Positions 47,973-61,625 of a DNA stretch of 64,000 nucleotides are shown in pieces; the first letter of the stretch is position 1; every line of letters begins with the position of its first letter. Below the pieces are notes generated by a model. That model was not told the origin of the DNA and did no database searches. It saw nothing but the letters and a program-made list of their open reading frames with translations. Both the position numbers and the translations under genes were made by a program. This DNA is from Melastoma dodecandrum (lineage: Eukaryota; Streptophyta; Magnoliopsida; Myrtales; Melastomataceae): positions 1,178,001 through 1,242,000 of the forward strand of contig JARUPY010000083.1 of NCBI GenBank assembly GCA_029817715.1. Reading direction: 5' to 3'.

Positions 47973-50900
47973 ATGGGCATGGAGTCAGTGCACAACACTA
48001 CAGGGACAAATGAAGTAGAAAATTATGATTTCACAGACAGTGAATTGGTTTATTATGTGAGGAATGCCCTCGATTCAACCACTTCGGTGAGTTTTGATGG
48101 AGATTACGTTTCTTTGTCGACACTGGCATGCAAGGTGTAATATATTCCTGTCATGTATTCTTTCAGGATGATAGCAGTTATCAGGAACTGGTAGGACTTA
48201 TGCATCACAAGGAGAGACTTTCACCCGATCAAGTTGCTTTATTATCTGTAGGTGTTTTGGGAAGGTCGTTGATGCCTGGAAGTAGTTTCCTTATATTTGT
48301 CTTTTATTGAGTTTGTGCGTCCACTTTGTTAGACATGTCTGAAGGCTTTATCGGGCACGGTGTCTTGCATAGATATGACTCGCCATAAAGATCTTCTTTC
48401 CTCTGTAAGTTGTGAAATCTGTGTAATATTTTCATTTAGTGTTTTCTGGACTTCTTGCTGAACTCTGGGTAACTTCCAGATTTTTGCAATGAGTCTATGG
48501 AGACATGGAGTCGAAGCATCCGATGCACTGGCTGACCTAGTTGTGTCTCTGGTATATCATGCTCTGCTCGCTTTCTAGAATTTCAGTCTTCATTTTAACC
48601 CGAGTTCCTCATATTGAGTTTTTGTCCTGTCAGGCTGTTTCAAATGGAAAATTTGTTGACCTGTGCTTGGCCATGCTTGTGAGGAATTTTATGCCACCAT
48701 ATAGTTTCATGGACTCTCTCAAGGAGCCACGTGGCCTTGCCCGGAAGGCTCATGCCCTTTCTCTGGTGCATTCTTCTTTGGAAAGTATTTCCCGTCTTGT
48801 TCCTCTGGCGCCTACGAGGTTAGCAGCATTAGTTGTCCAGGAGATGCCTAGGATACAAGAAAAAGAAAAGATAGGACAGGCTGGAGCTGTAAGTTTTCTT
48901 TGCTCCCTCCACATATTTTTGTAGACCGCAGCATGATTTTTTTCCTTTGCAGATATTTGCATTATATTTCTACTGTTACTGTAATCTGTCGACTAAATGC
49001 TTTTAAAACATAACTGGCTTGTTGTGACCTCTGTTTCTAGGGTGATCAAATATATATATTGTGCTTGTTTTATATCTAGGTTACGTTTTTTTGCTTCAAA
49101 TGTTGGATAATTTCTGTTTACTTAATGAGAATCATTGGCACTTTTGCAGTTGACAAATATTAGAATTTTCGTGGAGAACATGTTTAGATTGGAGAGTGGT
49201 CCAGTTGGAGCACTTGTTGGAAGTACAATGCTTATGGCAGTCGTGGACAGACTACTAGATTTGGATGTGAGTGTGGCAGAGTTTCATGAATATTTTGGAT
49301 CAGTTAAGCCTTATTAACTGTTTGTTCATGGATAATGTTTAGCTGGATATCAGCTGGGATGACATTTTAAAAGATGAGTCAAGCAGAGGTATATTTGAGA
49401 TGGAGTTAGAAGATTGGGAGTACGAGGGGGAGGATGCAGATGACCTCGAACAGGTAAAAAATTGTTCATCTTGGAGCATTGTCAAATATATCTTTTGGTT
49501 GATTTCTAATGGCCACTGGAAATTTGGTGTTGGCCTCATTGCAGTATATTTGCCTGAAATGACTGAATGATCTTGATCTGACATATTATATTCTGTTAAA
49601 TGAACTTTTACTGTCAGGAAACATCATATATCGTATTCTATTAAATGAATTTGTGCTGTAACTGAATGAGTTGTCATGATTTATGCATCAGTATCAGCCT
49701 ATGGCTTTTCCTTTCGTTCTTGGAAAATGAGCTCATGAGGTCTTGAGTTTCTAAAAGTGTCACTGTGTTTTGCATTTATTCATCTCTTGTGAAGGACATA
49801 ATTTATTTGGTTGTGGCACTTTTAGCTTAGATACTTGGAACTGCTTTATGTGAAGTTACTTTATGCATAAATATAAAGGTTTGAAAATTGTGAACAAGTA
49901 GTTATATCGAATTGGGTCATCAAAGGACAAATTTTGCCTTTTTCATCCAGAATCGCCCTCATTGCTGGTAATTCACCAACCTTTTCTTGAGTCGATGAAC
50001 AGTCAAAGCTGAATAGTGTGCAAAATCCCTCTTCAGTTTTTCCAAAAGATATGAAATAGCGCTGGTATGCTGGAAATAATTTTTTTCTTGGTAGAGAACT
50101 TGACAAGCAGATTGCTTGGATTGTTTGTGATAGAGAGAAGGCCACAATGAAAATATGATTAAGCTTCTGTTCAGAGTGCATTTATCCTTTCTTAAACTCC
50201 CTGTATCTGAAATTCCACCTTGTTGCTTCAATTATGTGGGATGAAAGTCTCCATGTTGATTGATCCTTTAATGGACTTCTTGATTTCTTAAGCGGAGAGG
50301 AAAGAATATCAGTGCCTTTGGGAATAAATGACTCTTCAATTGGATTGATTGATGCACTTTGCAAGATAGTTGTTGGAAAGGCAAGTCTCATGTTCACTAT
50401 TCATAAAATGTACAGTTAAAGCGCTGGGTTATCCTATCAAATTATACTGAGCCCATTTGTCTCCTGGTTTGTCATTAAATCCTGGATGAATCAGTGAAGC
50501 GGATTATAAACTAAAGAGTCATGTCGGATGGTATCATCAATTTGACAGAAAATGAAGGCCTGCTACTAGGGACTTGATCCAACAATAATAGACACTAAGA
50601 TGCATTCCTTTTAATAATATGAATGGCTTGGTTAATAAATCAAGTGTGCATTCAGGTAACTGGGTGCACAGGCATTACTATGAAATTCAGGAGAGGAAGA
50701 ATGTTAATTTCAATTTAACACCCCATCTAAAGCTAACTGCGAAGCTTTTGGATTGTGATCCTTCGGATTATTTTCTAATGTAACTTTATTTCTTCAAACT
50801 GGGAATTGCCAAGTTTCCTGACAAGTTGGTTGAACTCGGATCAAGATTGTATTTGGATGGGATTTTTCCCATTCATTTAGAATCCAGTTGTGATTTCAAT

Positions 50901-53900
50901 GCCTGAATTTCTGGAGCAGGGGTTGGGTTTTGCTTGCAATTCTAATGTATGCTCCAAACTCGTGGTATACTTGTTCTGATTGTTAGGAAGAATTCCTGTT
51001 CTTAGCTCATTGTGATATAGAGAAACTAATAATTTAAGAGAGATTTGTTTCTTGAGAGGGTTATTCTGGCCCATGAAATTTTGTTTGAGATGTTTTTTCA
51101 TGTGTACAACAATTGGTGGTTTGCCAATAATCTTCTGTGTTGATAAGAAAAGGTTCATGCTTTCAGATTATCGGAGAGTCCTTAAGCAGAAAGGCCCTGT
51201 CTCAAAATGCATCTGCGGAGCAGTTGGATGCGCTATTGGTGTTAACTTTTGAGCACCTGGAATCTTGTCAAACACAAGGAAGATTAAATGAGGTACTAAT
51301 TTTAGGCTTGCTGTATTTATTCTTTTTATTTTTGCTGGTTTTACTTAAAATCTGACTTATCTTTCTGTTGTGTCAAAGGTGTTTAGCGTTCTTCTGCAAT
51401 CATTTTGTAGAACCGTTTTAAATGCATACAAGTCCAAGTTTACGCAAGTGAGTAACATATATTTCTCTGCAAATTTTATAGCTGTAATTGTCCATGCATA
51501 TCATTCCCTTAAAAGTTGTACACATACTTTGCAGTTCGTTATGTTTTATGTTTGTGCGCTGGATCCCGAGAATTGTGGTGTGAGTTTCTCGAAGACCCTT
51601 GTCGATCTCTTTTGCAGTGACTGTCCCCCGTTAACAAGGTAGGATGGGCCATTACTTTCATTCATTTCTTTGGAATTTGAAGTAGTGATGAGCCTTTAAT
51701 GATCTTTCTTCTTTTGGGGAAAATTATGGCGACTAAAATTGTAACCATATGGCCCAGTCCTTTTCCAGCCCTGCACGTGGCAGAGCTCCGCATAAGACAT
51801 CGCCTTCTTCAGAGGCAGGAAAGATGCTTATCTATATTTTTCGAAGAGGGAACCGCATGATTTGATACATCGAACCTGCTAGAGGAAACTAGAGTTCTGG
51901 GTTTATCCATAAGAGGCCGATTTTCGGTCCATGAAATCATCCTTTTTTCTGGCTGTCCTAAAGATAGCTTTTACCTTAGGATTTCAAAAACAAGTGAGAA
52001 TCTGGTTTCATATAAGTGAAACCCTACAATTCAAGAGTAATGATCTTTCTGCTTTTCACAGGATGAGTGCAGCTGCATATCTTGCTAGCTATCTGTCTCG
52101 GGCTATGTTCTTGTCTGATAAAGTTGTATTAACAAATCTGAAGAGGTATATTGCGACTCCTCTTTCCCATGGATTTATTTTTTCTGTTTTTTGTTTTATC
52201 TTTGCTTATAGAGATGTGTCTAAGCCACTTTCTATTGTCCTGACTCACCAGATTGGTCGACTGGTGTGTGGAGTACTGTGGAATACATGGCGATGACTGT
52301 GACTTGAACCCTGAAGCTCATCGTATTTTTTATGCTGGTTGCCAGGTAAAAATATATGCTGGAATTGCCTTTCTTGGAATTTTGATTAGCTACTGTTCTT
52401 CTACTGAAAGGGTTTGCACAGGAAATCTGTAGTGGTAAGTTAATCTTTCAGTAAATTACAGTCTAATTCGCTGTATAGTTTCCTCATAATACGGAGATAG
52501 GCCTTTGAATTTGTAAAATTGTTTGCGGTAGCAATTTTTCCGAACAGTTTCGATTATAGGTTGAGAATGGTCTATTGACCAAAATCACACATGCAAATTT
52601 TGGGGTTCTTGCCCTATAACAGATAGAGGAACTATTCTACTGTACTTTGTGGGCTCCTTAAATATAGTCCTCGGGAGTATAGATGTACCGTTTCTTCACT
52701 CATGGCTACACTAGGCAGCTGCTTCATTAGGTTTCCATGAAATTTGAGAGTTAAAAATGTGCCCTCTGCCTTGCATGCACTTTTTTTATTTATTAATGCC
52801 TCCGTTGGGATAATTAATGCGTGGTTTTTGAGTTGGGGGTTTTATTTTCAGAATGTTATTGATACATTTTGCTTCTCTTCAAACAGGCCATAATGTACAT
52901 ACTTTGCTTCCGAATGAGAGGAATCATCACGGTCCCATGGCTGAAGTCACAGCTATCTATGATGCCCATTGAAAATATTCTGAAGCACCCATTGGCACCA
53001 TTGAAGGTAAGTCTTGTGTAGATTCTGGCTATCACCATTATTGAACTCTTGTTTTAAAAGAACTAATAAAACAATGAGGTATGGAACTCTTAAAATAACA
53101 CAAGAATAAATTATTGCAGTTTCATAGTATCAACATCAATATCAACCTTTAGCAAAAGCCCATTTGGATATCTGAGGTTAGGGAAGATTCAACATGTGTA
53201 TAATCTTAACTTTACAACTAATTATAAAGAGGTTGCCGATAATTATAGTTGTGAGAGGTAAATATCACAGAATTAAAGAATTATGTGATGTACATCTGTC
53301 TGTGCATTCCAGGTTTGCCTACCATCCGTTGTTGAAGAATTTCTAAGACAGGCGAAAGCAGCGAGGCTGTTTACTGTCTCAAAGACATTCATCTTTGACG
53401 ACTTATTAGAGTCCGAACTTTCAAGGGCCTTTGGCGGCTTGGAGAGGCTTGACATGTTCTTCCCCTTTGATCCCTGCTTGCTAAAGCAAAGCGACAGGTC
53501 TATTTCAATAATCCTTTACCTCAGGGACACAGATCTCATTATCTATTTTTTACAGAGCTTGTGGTGCATGAATTTGAACTTGCGTTCGTGTGGTTAACTT
53601 GTTCTCGCGAGAAGACTTTGATCCTCGGGTTACATCCTGCTTAGGACAAAGATCTTGATATAATTTTGAATAATTTTGGATCCACAATACTAGGAATTTA
53701 GGGTTTTTTTTTCCCAGAGTTTGAGACATAAAAACTTGATATTAAGGTCATGTTTGTGTGTTTTTACTCCCCCTGACCTCGCTATAATCATGTCTCTGGC
53801 CTCTACAGCTTCATTCGGCAGCACTACATATACTGGTCGATGGTTGGCAAGCATTATGCTAATGATGAACAAGGAAGCAGTGATGAAGAAGAAGATGAGG

Positions 53901-54103
53901 AAATCACGGTAAAAGGTAACGATAACATGGCAATGAGCTATGACGATGAGGGCGTCAATCTGGATGACTTTGACCTTGCCATGACAAAGATGTCCATAAC
54001 GCCCAAGAACCACTCCGTGATTTATGGGTATGGTGGGGAGTTGCAGGAGCTTTCACGGATGCCTTCTAAGATTAGGCCGTCAATGAGCCCGCCGGAATTG
54101 TAG
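47973..54103 (+). CDS. RRN3: RNA polymerase I-specific initiation factor RRN3 (TIF-IA)
   Basis: RRN3 bridges RNA polymerase I and the rDNA promoter factors in the nucleolus; in other eukaryotes it is a growth-signalling target. Coding exons: 47973-48086, 48167-48247, 48333-48404, 48480-48551, 48634-48888, 49150-49266, 49343-49453, 51167-51292, 51379-51447, 51535-51638, 52062-52145, 52252-52345, 52887-53006, 53313-53497, 53809-54103. All phases agree, giving 632 aa. Family landmarks are ALSGTVSCID, LVVQEMPRIQEKEK, SAEQLDALLVLTFEHL, MSAAYL-like MSAAAYLASYLSRA, DLNPEAHRIFYAGCQ, FFPFDPCLLKQSD and FIRQHYIYW. An acidic tail EQGSSDEEEDEE follows. The start at MGMESVHNTTG is the first in-frame ATG after the 5' UTR acceptor at 47881; a second ATG is two codons on. 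Intron 7 is 1.7 kb. No break was seen. Confidence 0.95.
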
Positions 54104-54484
54104 TCGGAAAACAATCACGCCTTGTGTAACATCTGTATGGATGATGTATAAATATATTATGTTAGGGACTGTTTGCCTCAGCTAAGGTCCCGCTTTCTTT
54201 GTCATCTTAAACAATTATGTAAAAACCTCTTTTAGTGGACTGATTAACTTTATCCGTGTATGGACTTTATGACAAAAATTTCAGTTTGAAATTCATTGTC
54301 GATGTATTATGGTTAGCTTGGGTTTACAAGAGTCCAGGAAAGATAGATTAAAAATATTTTAGTCTAAAGTGTGATGGCTGACTGGACATAAATTGTATTC
54401 ACAAATAATTTCTTTTTGTTTTTTAATCTCCTGTTAATCCAGGAGAGTGCGTAAACATATGGACCCCCAAATCCCATTTGAGGT
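54104..54484. other. Convergent 3' region of RRN3 and the RRM gene
   Basis: 3' UTR and intergenic sequence between the RRN3 stop and the opposing transcription unit. It is AT-rich with possible poly(A) signals on both strands. No gene was seen. Confidence 0.5.
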
Positions 54485-55096
54485 TCACACAATTAAAAAA
54501 GAATCAGATTTTGATTCTTTATGCCCTTTACAATAAATGTACACATATTTACATTGTTTACACGGATGGCTTTTTGATTGGAAACGACTCGGGTTTCTTT
54601 GCTTGGCCACTGGTTCCCCTAACCCGCGGCAGAGCCCCGAACCCACCAAACTGAACACTTGACTGAAGAACAACCTATGCTCTTCCGTCATGAACGTTTG
54701 ACTCACAGAGAGAGAGAGAGAGAGAGGGTCGGGTTGATTCCCTATCTTACAGTTGACCCTCTTCTTGGAATCTTGGACGAACATGATAGAGGTTGACCTG
54801 TGAAAGGGATGCGGCCCGTTAGTCCTATTGAAACTCTCAACTTCATCAGCAATAATACCAGCCAACTGTGGATTTATGTGGCGCAATTGCAACTAAAAAG
54901 TGACGAATTCAGAGTCAATTAGCAAGTAATGAAATTCAAGTTACAAGGACAAAAGTACTCACTACCATTCGAAGCTCGTGTTTGGAATACCTGAAGAATG
55001 CAAATATGACAACTTGCAAGGCTAGATTTCGAAGCTTGCTGTCACAAAGGGTGACTAAAGCCGCTGCTCCTAGTCCTGCTGCAATCTAAGGACTAC
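54485..55096 (-). other. Spliced downstream exons of the RRM gene, or separate small gene
   Basis: On -, an acceptor at about 55086 or 55097 opens a 41-codon frame (GLGAAALVTLCDSKLRNLAL ...) to a donor at 54962. The next exon starts at 54892 (ctttttag acceptor) and stays open for 135 more codons in the same phase (LRHINPQLAGIIADEVES ...). RRM exon 6 itself has a strong donor (cag-gtaaga, after 55209) 30 nt past the stop. These pieces may therefore be 3' UTR exons of the RRM transcript, or the tail of an unrecognised gene. Product unknown. Confidence 0.4.
54707..54726. repeat. (AG)10 microsatellite
   Basis: Ten AG units, in the exon-like segment of the opposing strand, where it reads as Leu-Ser repeats. 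Confidence 0.95.
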
Positions 55097-55238
55097 CTGA
55101 AATAGCCCACAATTCGTGTTATCTGTCGTAAGTTGAAGAGATCATTTGGGTAATGACGGAATGAATGTTTCTCTAATAACCGTGGGGTAATGGAATAACT
55201 ATTCTTACCTGATGACATGACACGGGATATATTTGACC

Positions 55239-58080
55239 TCAGCCAGCTGTTTGATCAGAACCACTAGTAAATTGGGGAGAATGTGTTCTCACAATGATCT
55301 GTCCCTGTCCTGGCGCAGGCGCAGCCATACCTGTCACAGAAAAGCTCGTCCATCTGAAACTCAATTTTAATAAACGTTCAATAGCTTAAGTAGCCATTTT
55401 CAGGCATCAAATCCAGAACCAGGGAGATATTTGTTTGGGACATCATCATCGAAGTCTAACTTTGGGTTCTAGTCAACTAGGAGTTGCCATCAGTTTGCTC
55501 TCCGTCGAACATGAAGTTGATCCTTGTTGGTTTCACATGCCCATATCAAAATATAAAGGAATTAACTATATCAATTAGGATATGCCACCCAAAATCCTGG
55601 AGGACAAGACCCAACTACATATACCTAAAGTAGAATTTCTTATCGTAGCTTGAATTTTAGATCAAAGAATAAGAACTGGATTGACATACACACCTTGTGG
55701 ATAAGGCGATTGCAATGGTGGAACTGCAGTCACATTCCCTCCATTGAAATTGGGTCCCCCGAGTTGCATCATGTGCTGACTCGGCATGCCGTAACCAGGA
55801 ACCATCGCATAACTATGACTACCAGGGGGCGTATGACTCGACTGAGCCAATGGATGTATACTTGAACCACTCGGTGAAGGTGTCCCATACAGTTGCAAAT
55901 ACTGCTGAGACAAATAAGGAGTGTACATACCCTGAAAAAGTTCATTAAGTTGTTCCATATTTAAGCTTTTAGGGCATAAGCAGATAATTCAATATCAAGG
56001 CTAAGACAAGGTATCAACCTGAGTGTAGACATAATCGGGCCCATACGCCGCGTACCTACAACCCCACATCACGAAGTTAAGAATGACTAACCAGAAGATA
56101 ATTCTCCCACTTCCATAAGTAAAATAATTCTTGCCCTCTCAATATGTACTCTTATTGACAACACATTAACAACCGGATTCTAGACGGAAGCTCAGTAAAA
56201 AATAGACCACCTAGGAATAACACACTTATGAGAAAAGAAATACCAATCAAATGGTTCTAATATCAAATCCTTCTAAATTCACATTTAACTTAGACATTCA
56301 GTTGAGCAATGTGCTTTTATCAGGAGAAATAAAAGAGACCTCAGTTTTCATAAATCAGGTTTCGTTTCACCAAGACAACCATCAATTGACAACTAGGAGA
56401 AGAGATACTATTTTTGTTTACAAAATAGAAATAGATAGACAACCACTCAGTTGACAACCATCAACCATCTTGATTACAAATATTTATGTTTTGTATTCAA
56501 CCAAAAACAGAAAGCTCATGATGATATCCAGTCTAACAAAATAAATCGAACTTCAGAACCCAAATAGCAGAGTGACGTATAATTACTTACGTGTAAGGCG
56601 GATACACATATCCCGGCGGGTAGCCATAAGAGCTGGGATGATGATACAGAGGCCCTCCCATAACATTCCCTCTTGGCATCTGCACGCTTCCAATCAGTGG
56701 TGGCATTGGTCTCAACCGTCCTAAGAAAATTAAGGCAAATGAAACAAAGAAGCTTGACTGATATAATAATAGAAATAGATAGGATGAAAATATAGCATTG
56801 GGCTCCAAGCGAGTAAGTTCCTTCTCCATTTCCGGTATAAAGTCCCTAAATAATGGTAATTCTTGCTTCGTTCTTATAATATGAGCCCTTATGCTAAAAA
56901 AAAATGAAACACCAGTCAATGATATGAAGACGATGGTCAGATCAATGACAGAAAAACTTCCCAATATATAGCTAATCTCTACATCATTTCTTATTCAAAT
57001 ATTGAAATAAGTCTCATGGTCATTGCAAACATAGCAATTGTCTTACATAGTTTACTGAGCTGTGAACAAATTGTTCAGCAACAACAGCTCTTTACTTTTA
57101 TTGGTTAATAAACCTCCTGACAAGCAATACAACACCATTTATACCATACACACTCAAAATACACAGAAACAAGGAAAAATCTGGCAGATCTCCTAAAAAT
57201 AGACTTCTGTTTATTTATTCATTTAAGAAAACAATATTACTGAAATCATTAATGTGCATAATTATAAAAGAACCTCCTCCTGATTCAAACTATAATAATG
57301 TTAGCCGTACTGTCCCATTGTCGTTAATGCCAAAGATGTATGACACAGAACATACCATATGGAAGAGGAGGACGAGGCCGACCGAGAGCCGCCAAATTAC
57401 AGTTTGCCCTCCTACCATCAATAACAGGGCTTGGATTTTCACAAGCTCTTCTTGCCGATTCAGGATCACAGAAAGTCACCTAACTTCCATGCAAATCCAG
57501 GACCGGAAAAGCAATTTAAACTGCTGTTATTAGTCAATTCGTATTGGATAAAGGAAGTATGACAGAAAGTAACTTGATTAAGTAACTGATTTCGCTTCTG
57601 AGTACTCTAATGGTAGCTTTCTGCCAGCAACAGCAACAGATTAACTGAACTGTTCTGAATTCTTATAATCATTTCCTTTAATACCAGTAACGAATCCAAC
57701 TCAAAGAGACTAAGCCACACCATCTCAACAAAGCTGCCTTAACAAATCCAACTAGAGTGCTACCCTACTTCACAGCGAGGGTGCAGGCTACCCTGCCTTC
57801 CTACTCCAACCATATTACAGAAACACAAAGTGCACAGCATCAAGAAAGCATAAATGGAGTAAGGAGGGAGCACTGTTCTTACAAAGCCATAGCCCTTGGA
57901 ACGCCCTGTATTTTTGTCAGTAATGACAACAGCTTCAAGTATATCACCAAACTGCTCGAAATACCGGCACAGGGTATCACTCTGCGTCTCCCAGGCCAAT
58001 CCCCCCACGAAAACCTTGGTATACGTCGTATCCCCAAACCCAGCAAACGGAGAACTAGGAACAGGATGATTATATGCCAT
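55239..58080 (-). CDS. Single-RRM RNA-binding protein, Pro/Tyr/Gly-rich tail
   Basis: Exons on -: 58080-57883, 57479-57356, 56720-56591, 56055-56019, 55931-55694, 55330-55239. They join in phase to 272 aa. A single RRM near the N-terminus has RNP2 VFVGGL (residues 23-28) and RNP1 KGYGFVTF (62-69), the latter split by intron 1. It is followed by [18 protein letters not shown]. The remainder is low-complexity ([33 protein letters not shown]), typical of the plant RBM24/38-like, ARP1-like group of mRNA-binding proteins. The start [10 protein letters not shown] is chosen because the RRM begins at residue 22; the upstream in-frame Met (58137) would add a hydrophobic stretch unlike the family. It converges on RRN3. 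The exact paralogue is not determined. Confidence 0.93.
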
Positions 58081-58680
58081 CCAACAAAATAGAAAAACAC
58101 AACCAAAAAAGAAAAGAAGAAAAACGAGAAAACTCAAGGATCACAACAAAGACACAAACTTTACTCTACCCATCTCATAAAACACTCGGTCACGTCACAT
58201 GGATATAAACACAGAAAAATTCAAGCCTATACATGATCAAAGCACAAGCAAGCCAACCCAGCAAGTCTAAAAAGACCCAGAAACACAAGCAAAACCCAAC
58301 TTCGGAAAAGACCCAGAGACAGGAACCCCTTGCTAAACCCAAAAGAGGGCTTAATGATCAAATCAAACCAAGAACTATATCAGTCCACGACACATATACG
58401 CAAAACCCTAACGAACAGCAGTAAAATTTTAAGAAAAAAGGAGAAAAAAAAACGAAAACAAAAAAAAAATTGACCCCGGGACTTTCCTTTCTTTTGGGTT
58501 TTTGGCAGAAAATTTGAAACTGATCAATCGAGGGTGATGAATGACGGGGATGATGATGATAATAATAATAATAATAATATAAATAAGAAAACGATGTTGT
58601 CGTTCGTGGCGTGTTGTGAAAAGCCGATCGATCAAAACCAAATCCAAAAGAGCGCGCCCGTCGTCTTGATCTCATTTCCT
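58081..58680 (-). promoter_or_regulatory. 5' leader and promoter region of the RRM gene
   Basis: Likely 5' UTR, pyrimidine-rich on the transcribed strand, with a compound microsatellite (58548-58579: gat and aat units) that reads as an att/atc tract in the transcript. Short upstream frames exist but no convincing uORF was singled out. Confidence 0.5.
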
Positions 58681-59289
58681 ATTTATCATAACTATTTATA
58701 AAATGTATAAATGCATTTGTTTTTCTTTCAAGGGAAATCTTCGGGACTCCAATTCTTATCGGAACCTCTATCTATTGAGATTTTACCTCCTTCCATCTTT
58801 AAGAGTCTTGAAAGCCAACGCCATAACCAATTTGAACAAAACATAAAACGACGTTACTTCTTCTTCTTCTTCTATGGTTAGGACTTGGACAATGTTTCCC
58901 TAAAACTAGAAAAATAGAAAAAAAAAAAAAGAATTTTTATTTTCTGGTTGGAGTGTCAGGACATGACAAAGCAAAGTAATACATATTTTTCTTAGCCGCG
59001 AATATAGAAGAAGGCGACCGAGGGAGGCCGGAAGTCCGTGGGATTGGATTATATGCCGACTCTCCAAAAAAATAGTTTTTCTTTTTATTTTTTCGAAAAC
59101 ATTGCATGTAGCATCGCGTATTATTACGATATTATGTTTGTCCTTTCGTACTACAACAGACAACATTTAACATGTTACGGAGGGATGGTAAACCGTCCTT
59201 TTGACAAGATCTTAGTCAATTCTAGTCAATCGTTTACTAAACAGTGATTCTTTTAATAGATTTTTACCAATAATATGGTTAGTATTTTA
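58681..59289. other. Upstream flank of the RRM gene
   Basis: No gene was seen. It contains a (ttc)n tract near 58857-58873 and a poly-A run at 58916-58930. Confidence 0.5.
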
Positions 59290-59755
59290 CTAAAAGTATA
59301 GTATAAAGCCCAATACACTTAGTATACTTAGAGATAAATGCACAGTAACGGTCTTAGTAAATTTTATTATATGATTTATTAAAAATTTTAATAAATTACA
59401 ATATTGTATTATACGATTTATTAAATATTTTAATAAATTATAACATTATTTTATACTATGCGATTTACTGTAACAATTTAGTAAAAACTTAGTAATTTAC
59501 TAAACAGTGTCAGGCTTAGTAAAAATTATAGTACAAAGCCCAATGGGTTTAATAAAACTAGAGATAAATGTATAGTAATAGGCTTGGTAAATTTTACTAC
59601 ACGATTTACTAAAAATTTTAGTAAATTATTAAGTTTTTACTAAAATTTTTAGTACAATATTGTAATTTATTAATATTTTTAGTAAATTTACTAAGTCCAT
59701 ACTTAACTTTTACTAAGTCCAATTACTAATATTATTACTAAAGGTTGTTAGTAAA
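59290..59755. repeat. AT-rich 230-bp tandem duplication
   Basis: Two diverged copies in direct orientation start near 59290 and 59520. They share gta.aaagcccaat and agagataaatg.a.agtaa, and are built from many agtaaa/tttact words. It resembles a decayed MITE array, but no terminal repeats were established. Confidence 0.6.
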
Positions 59756-60667
59756 AATGTATTTAGTAAAACACAAGTAAACTTAATTGTAAGTTTAGCC
59801 CGCGCCCCGTTGGGGGGGGGGGGGGGCAGTGACTCGTGCAGACAGCATTAACAACAAATTTCCTCGACAAAATGAATAGTAACGCAAACAAAAGAAAAAG
59901 GTGTTTTGGGGGATGATGGAGCGCTTGTGATCTGGAATATTGTTGTCCCTTTCCTGTCTGCCATCCGATTAAAAATAAACATTTAAAAGAAAAGAATAGA
60001 CAGAGAGGAATGCATTTGTGGACATGAACAGCCCCCCTGGGTTTTTTTTTTTTTTCTTTGGCTTGGGATGATTTGCGATGGGAGAATTGGGACAAAGCAA
60101 GACGTCACGATCTCTCCCACCTCCCAAAGTTTGGCTTCATTTCCTTCTGATGATAAATCATATCATAAACAATTGGAAAGTAGGGGGGGCAGGGCAGAAA
60201 CCATTCCCATATTATCCATGCCCCGACGTTACAAACTCGTATAAAGATGCTCCGCCTATTCAAGCAAGTTTTCAAATAATTCATGAAATAATTGTCGCAT
60301 CGATCGGATTACTTGTATTCATGAAACTTGGGGTCTCCAAGTATCAAAATAAGTTAAAAAAAAATGGGTAATTAAATGGCAAAGACCGAATCACAAATGT
60401 AATCGGGCCTATAATGCCTAAACTAAACAAAGGAGGGAGCACTGTATAATGGACCCGGCCCAAATATAATGAGCCCATGAATTCGTAATTTGTACTGCCC
60501 AAAGCTAAAACGAAAATATAAGACCAAGATGCCGATGACTAGAAAAATTCGGTTTTAATTGCTAAAACACGTCGAAAATCTTTGGCAAATAAACATACGG
60601 GTTCAGAATGCGATTCATGACATGATCGGTAAAATAAAACAAGATAATGAATAGCTATGTTAAACCG
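59756..60667. other. Non-coding spacer
   Basis: It holds a G15 run (59812-59826) and T-rich tracts near 60041-60056. No gene was recognised. Confidence 0.5.
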
Positions 60668-61625
60668 GATTACTTATATATAAGGAACGTGGCCTTTCAC
60701 TGAACAATACAACCATTGCTAGGGGTCCCTTTCCTAAAAGTTACCACCTTCAAGGGGCAAGCATTACTCTATCAAGGAGCACGTCCGTTCATAAGCGCCC
60801 ATTCTCGAAGTGACGCGTCCATTCTCTCGTTGGCATGCTCGTGCTGCTTCATGATCATGCCCTTTCATGAACTCTTCTCTTCTAGTCCATCTTCGTATGT
60901 GCTCTCTTCACGAACATTGCTCATGGGGCCGCCAACGAGCATCCCTCAAGCGTCTGTGCCTAAATATCCTGGTCACGTTGCACACTCTATTGTCCGAGTA
61001 CTGACTGGAACTCTCATTTGATCCGTCAAGTATGATGAGTACCCCGACGCTCTTGTTGTCCTTGTGGTCTATCGTGAATGTTGCCCAAGTAGATGTGCTT
61101 AAGCATATTTGGATGGCAAGCACCGGGCCCCGTGTTGTCCCTGTGACAAACCTCCCGCACCAGAAAAAGTCGACGGCTTTGTCGACACTCTACCAAGGCA
61201 TGCCTTCTCTATGTCCCTAGCCTTCTGTGGACATCTACCTTCACGACATGCAACACTCTTGCTACCCGCCTTATACTCCAACACCTCATCCGAAGTTAGC
61301 ATGGTACATCAATAAGATCCACCCTCCAGGGTCCTTCCTTGTGACTCGCAACGTTGGAAGCCTCCGCAGACCTACCCTTCTTGCAACCATCACCTGGTTG
61401 CACGACCATCACTCGTTCGGTTTTCGTACCTTTCCAACATCATATCGCTCCCAATAGCTATAATGGACCAAGTCGAGATGGGTAAAGGGTATCATTCACT
61501 AACCGCAGCCACAATGCTCGACCCCTCTGTCTTTGGGCACTCTCTCGCCCTACGAGGACCAGAGCAAATGAAGCAGCCCGGGTGAGCCTTTGGATTTGTC
61601 CGTCGCTCATCCCACCTTATTTTCA
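60668..61625 (-). mobile_element. Second copy of the gag-only LTR element, partial
   Basis: 60700-61110 aligns with the LTR of 23396-24088 (gatcatgccctttca.gaactc, ccgccaacgagcatcc). 61130-61280 matches the spacer beside that LTR. On -, the zinc knuckle CFICSGPRRAREC (61586-61546; the His is Arg) follows the gag tail. The order gag, spacer, LTR without pol is the same as in the first copy, with about 100 extra bases near 61280-61400. No second LTR was found; the copy is truncated on the right. Confidence 0.65.

Noticed and set aside
49861..50397. Coding frames on minus within RRN3 intron 7
   Set aside because: Three overlapping frames without recognisable motifs; ordinary AT-rich intron.
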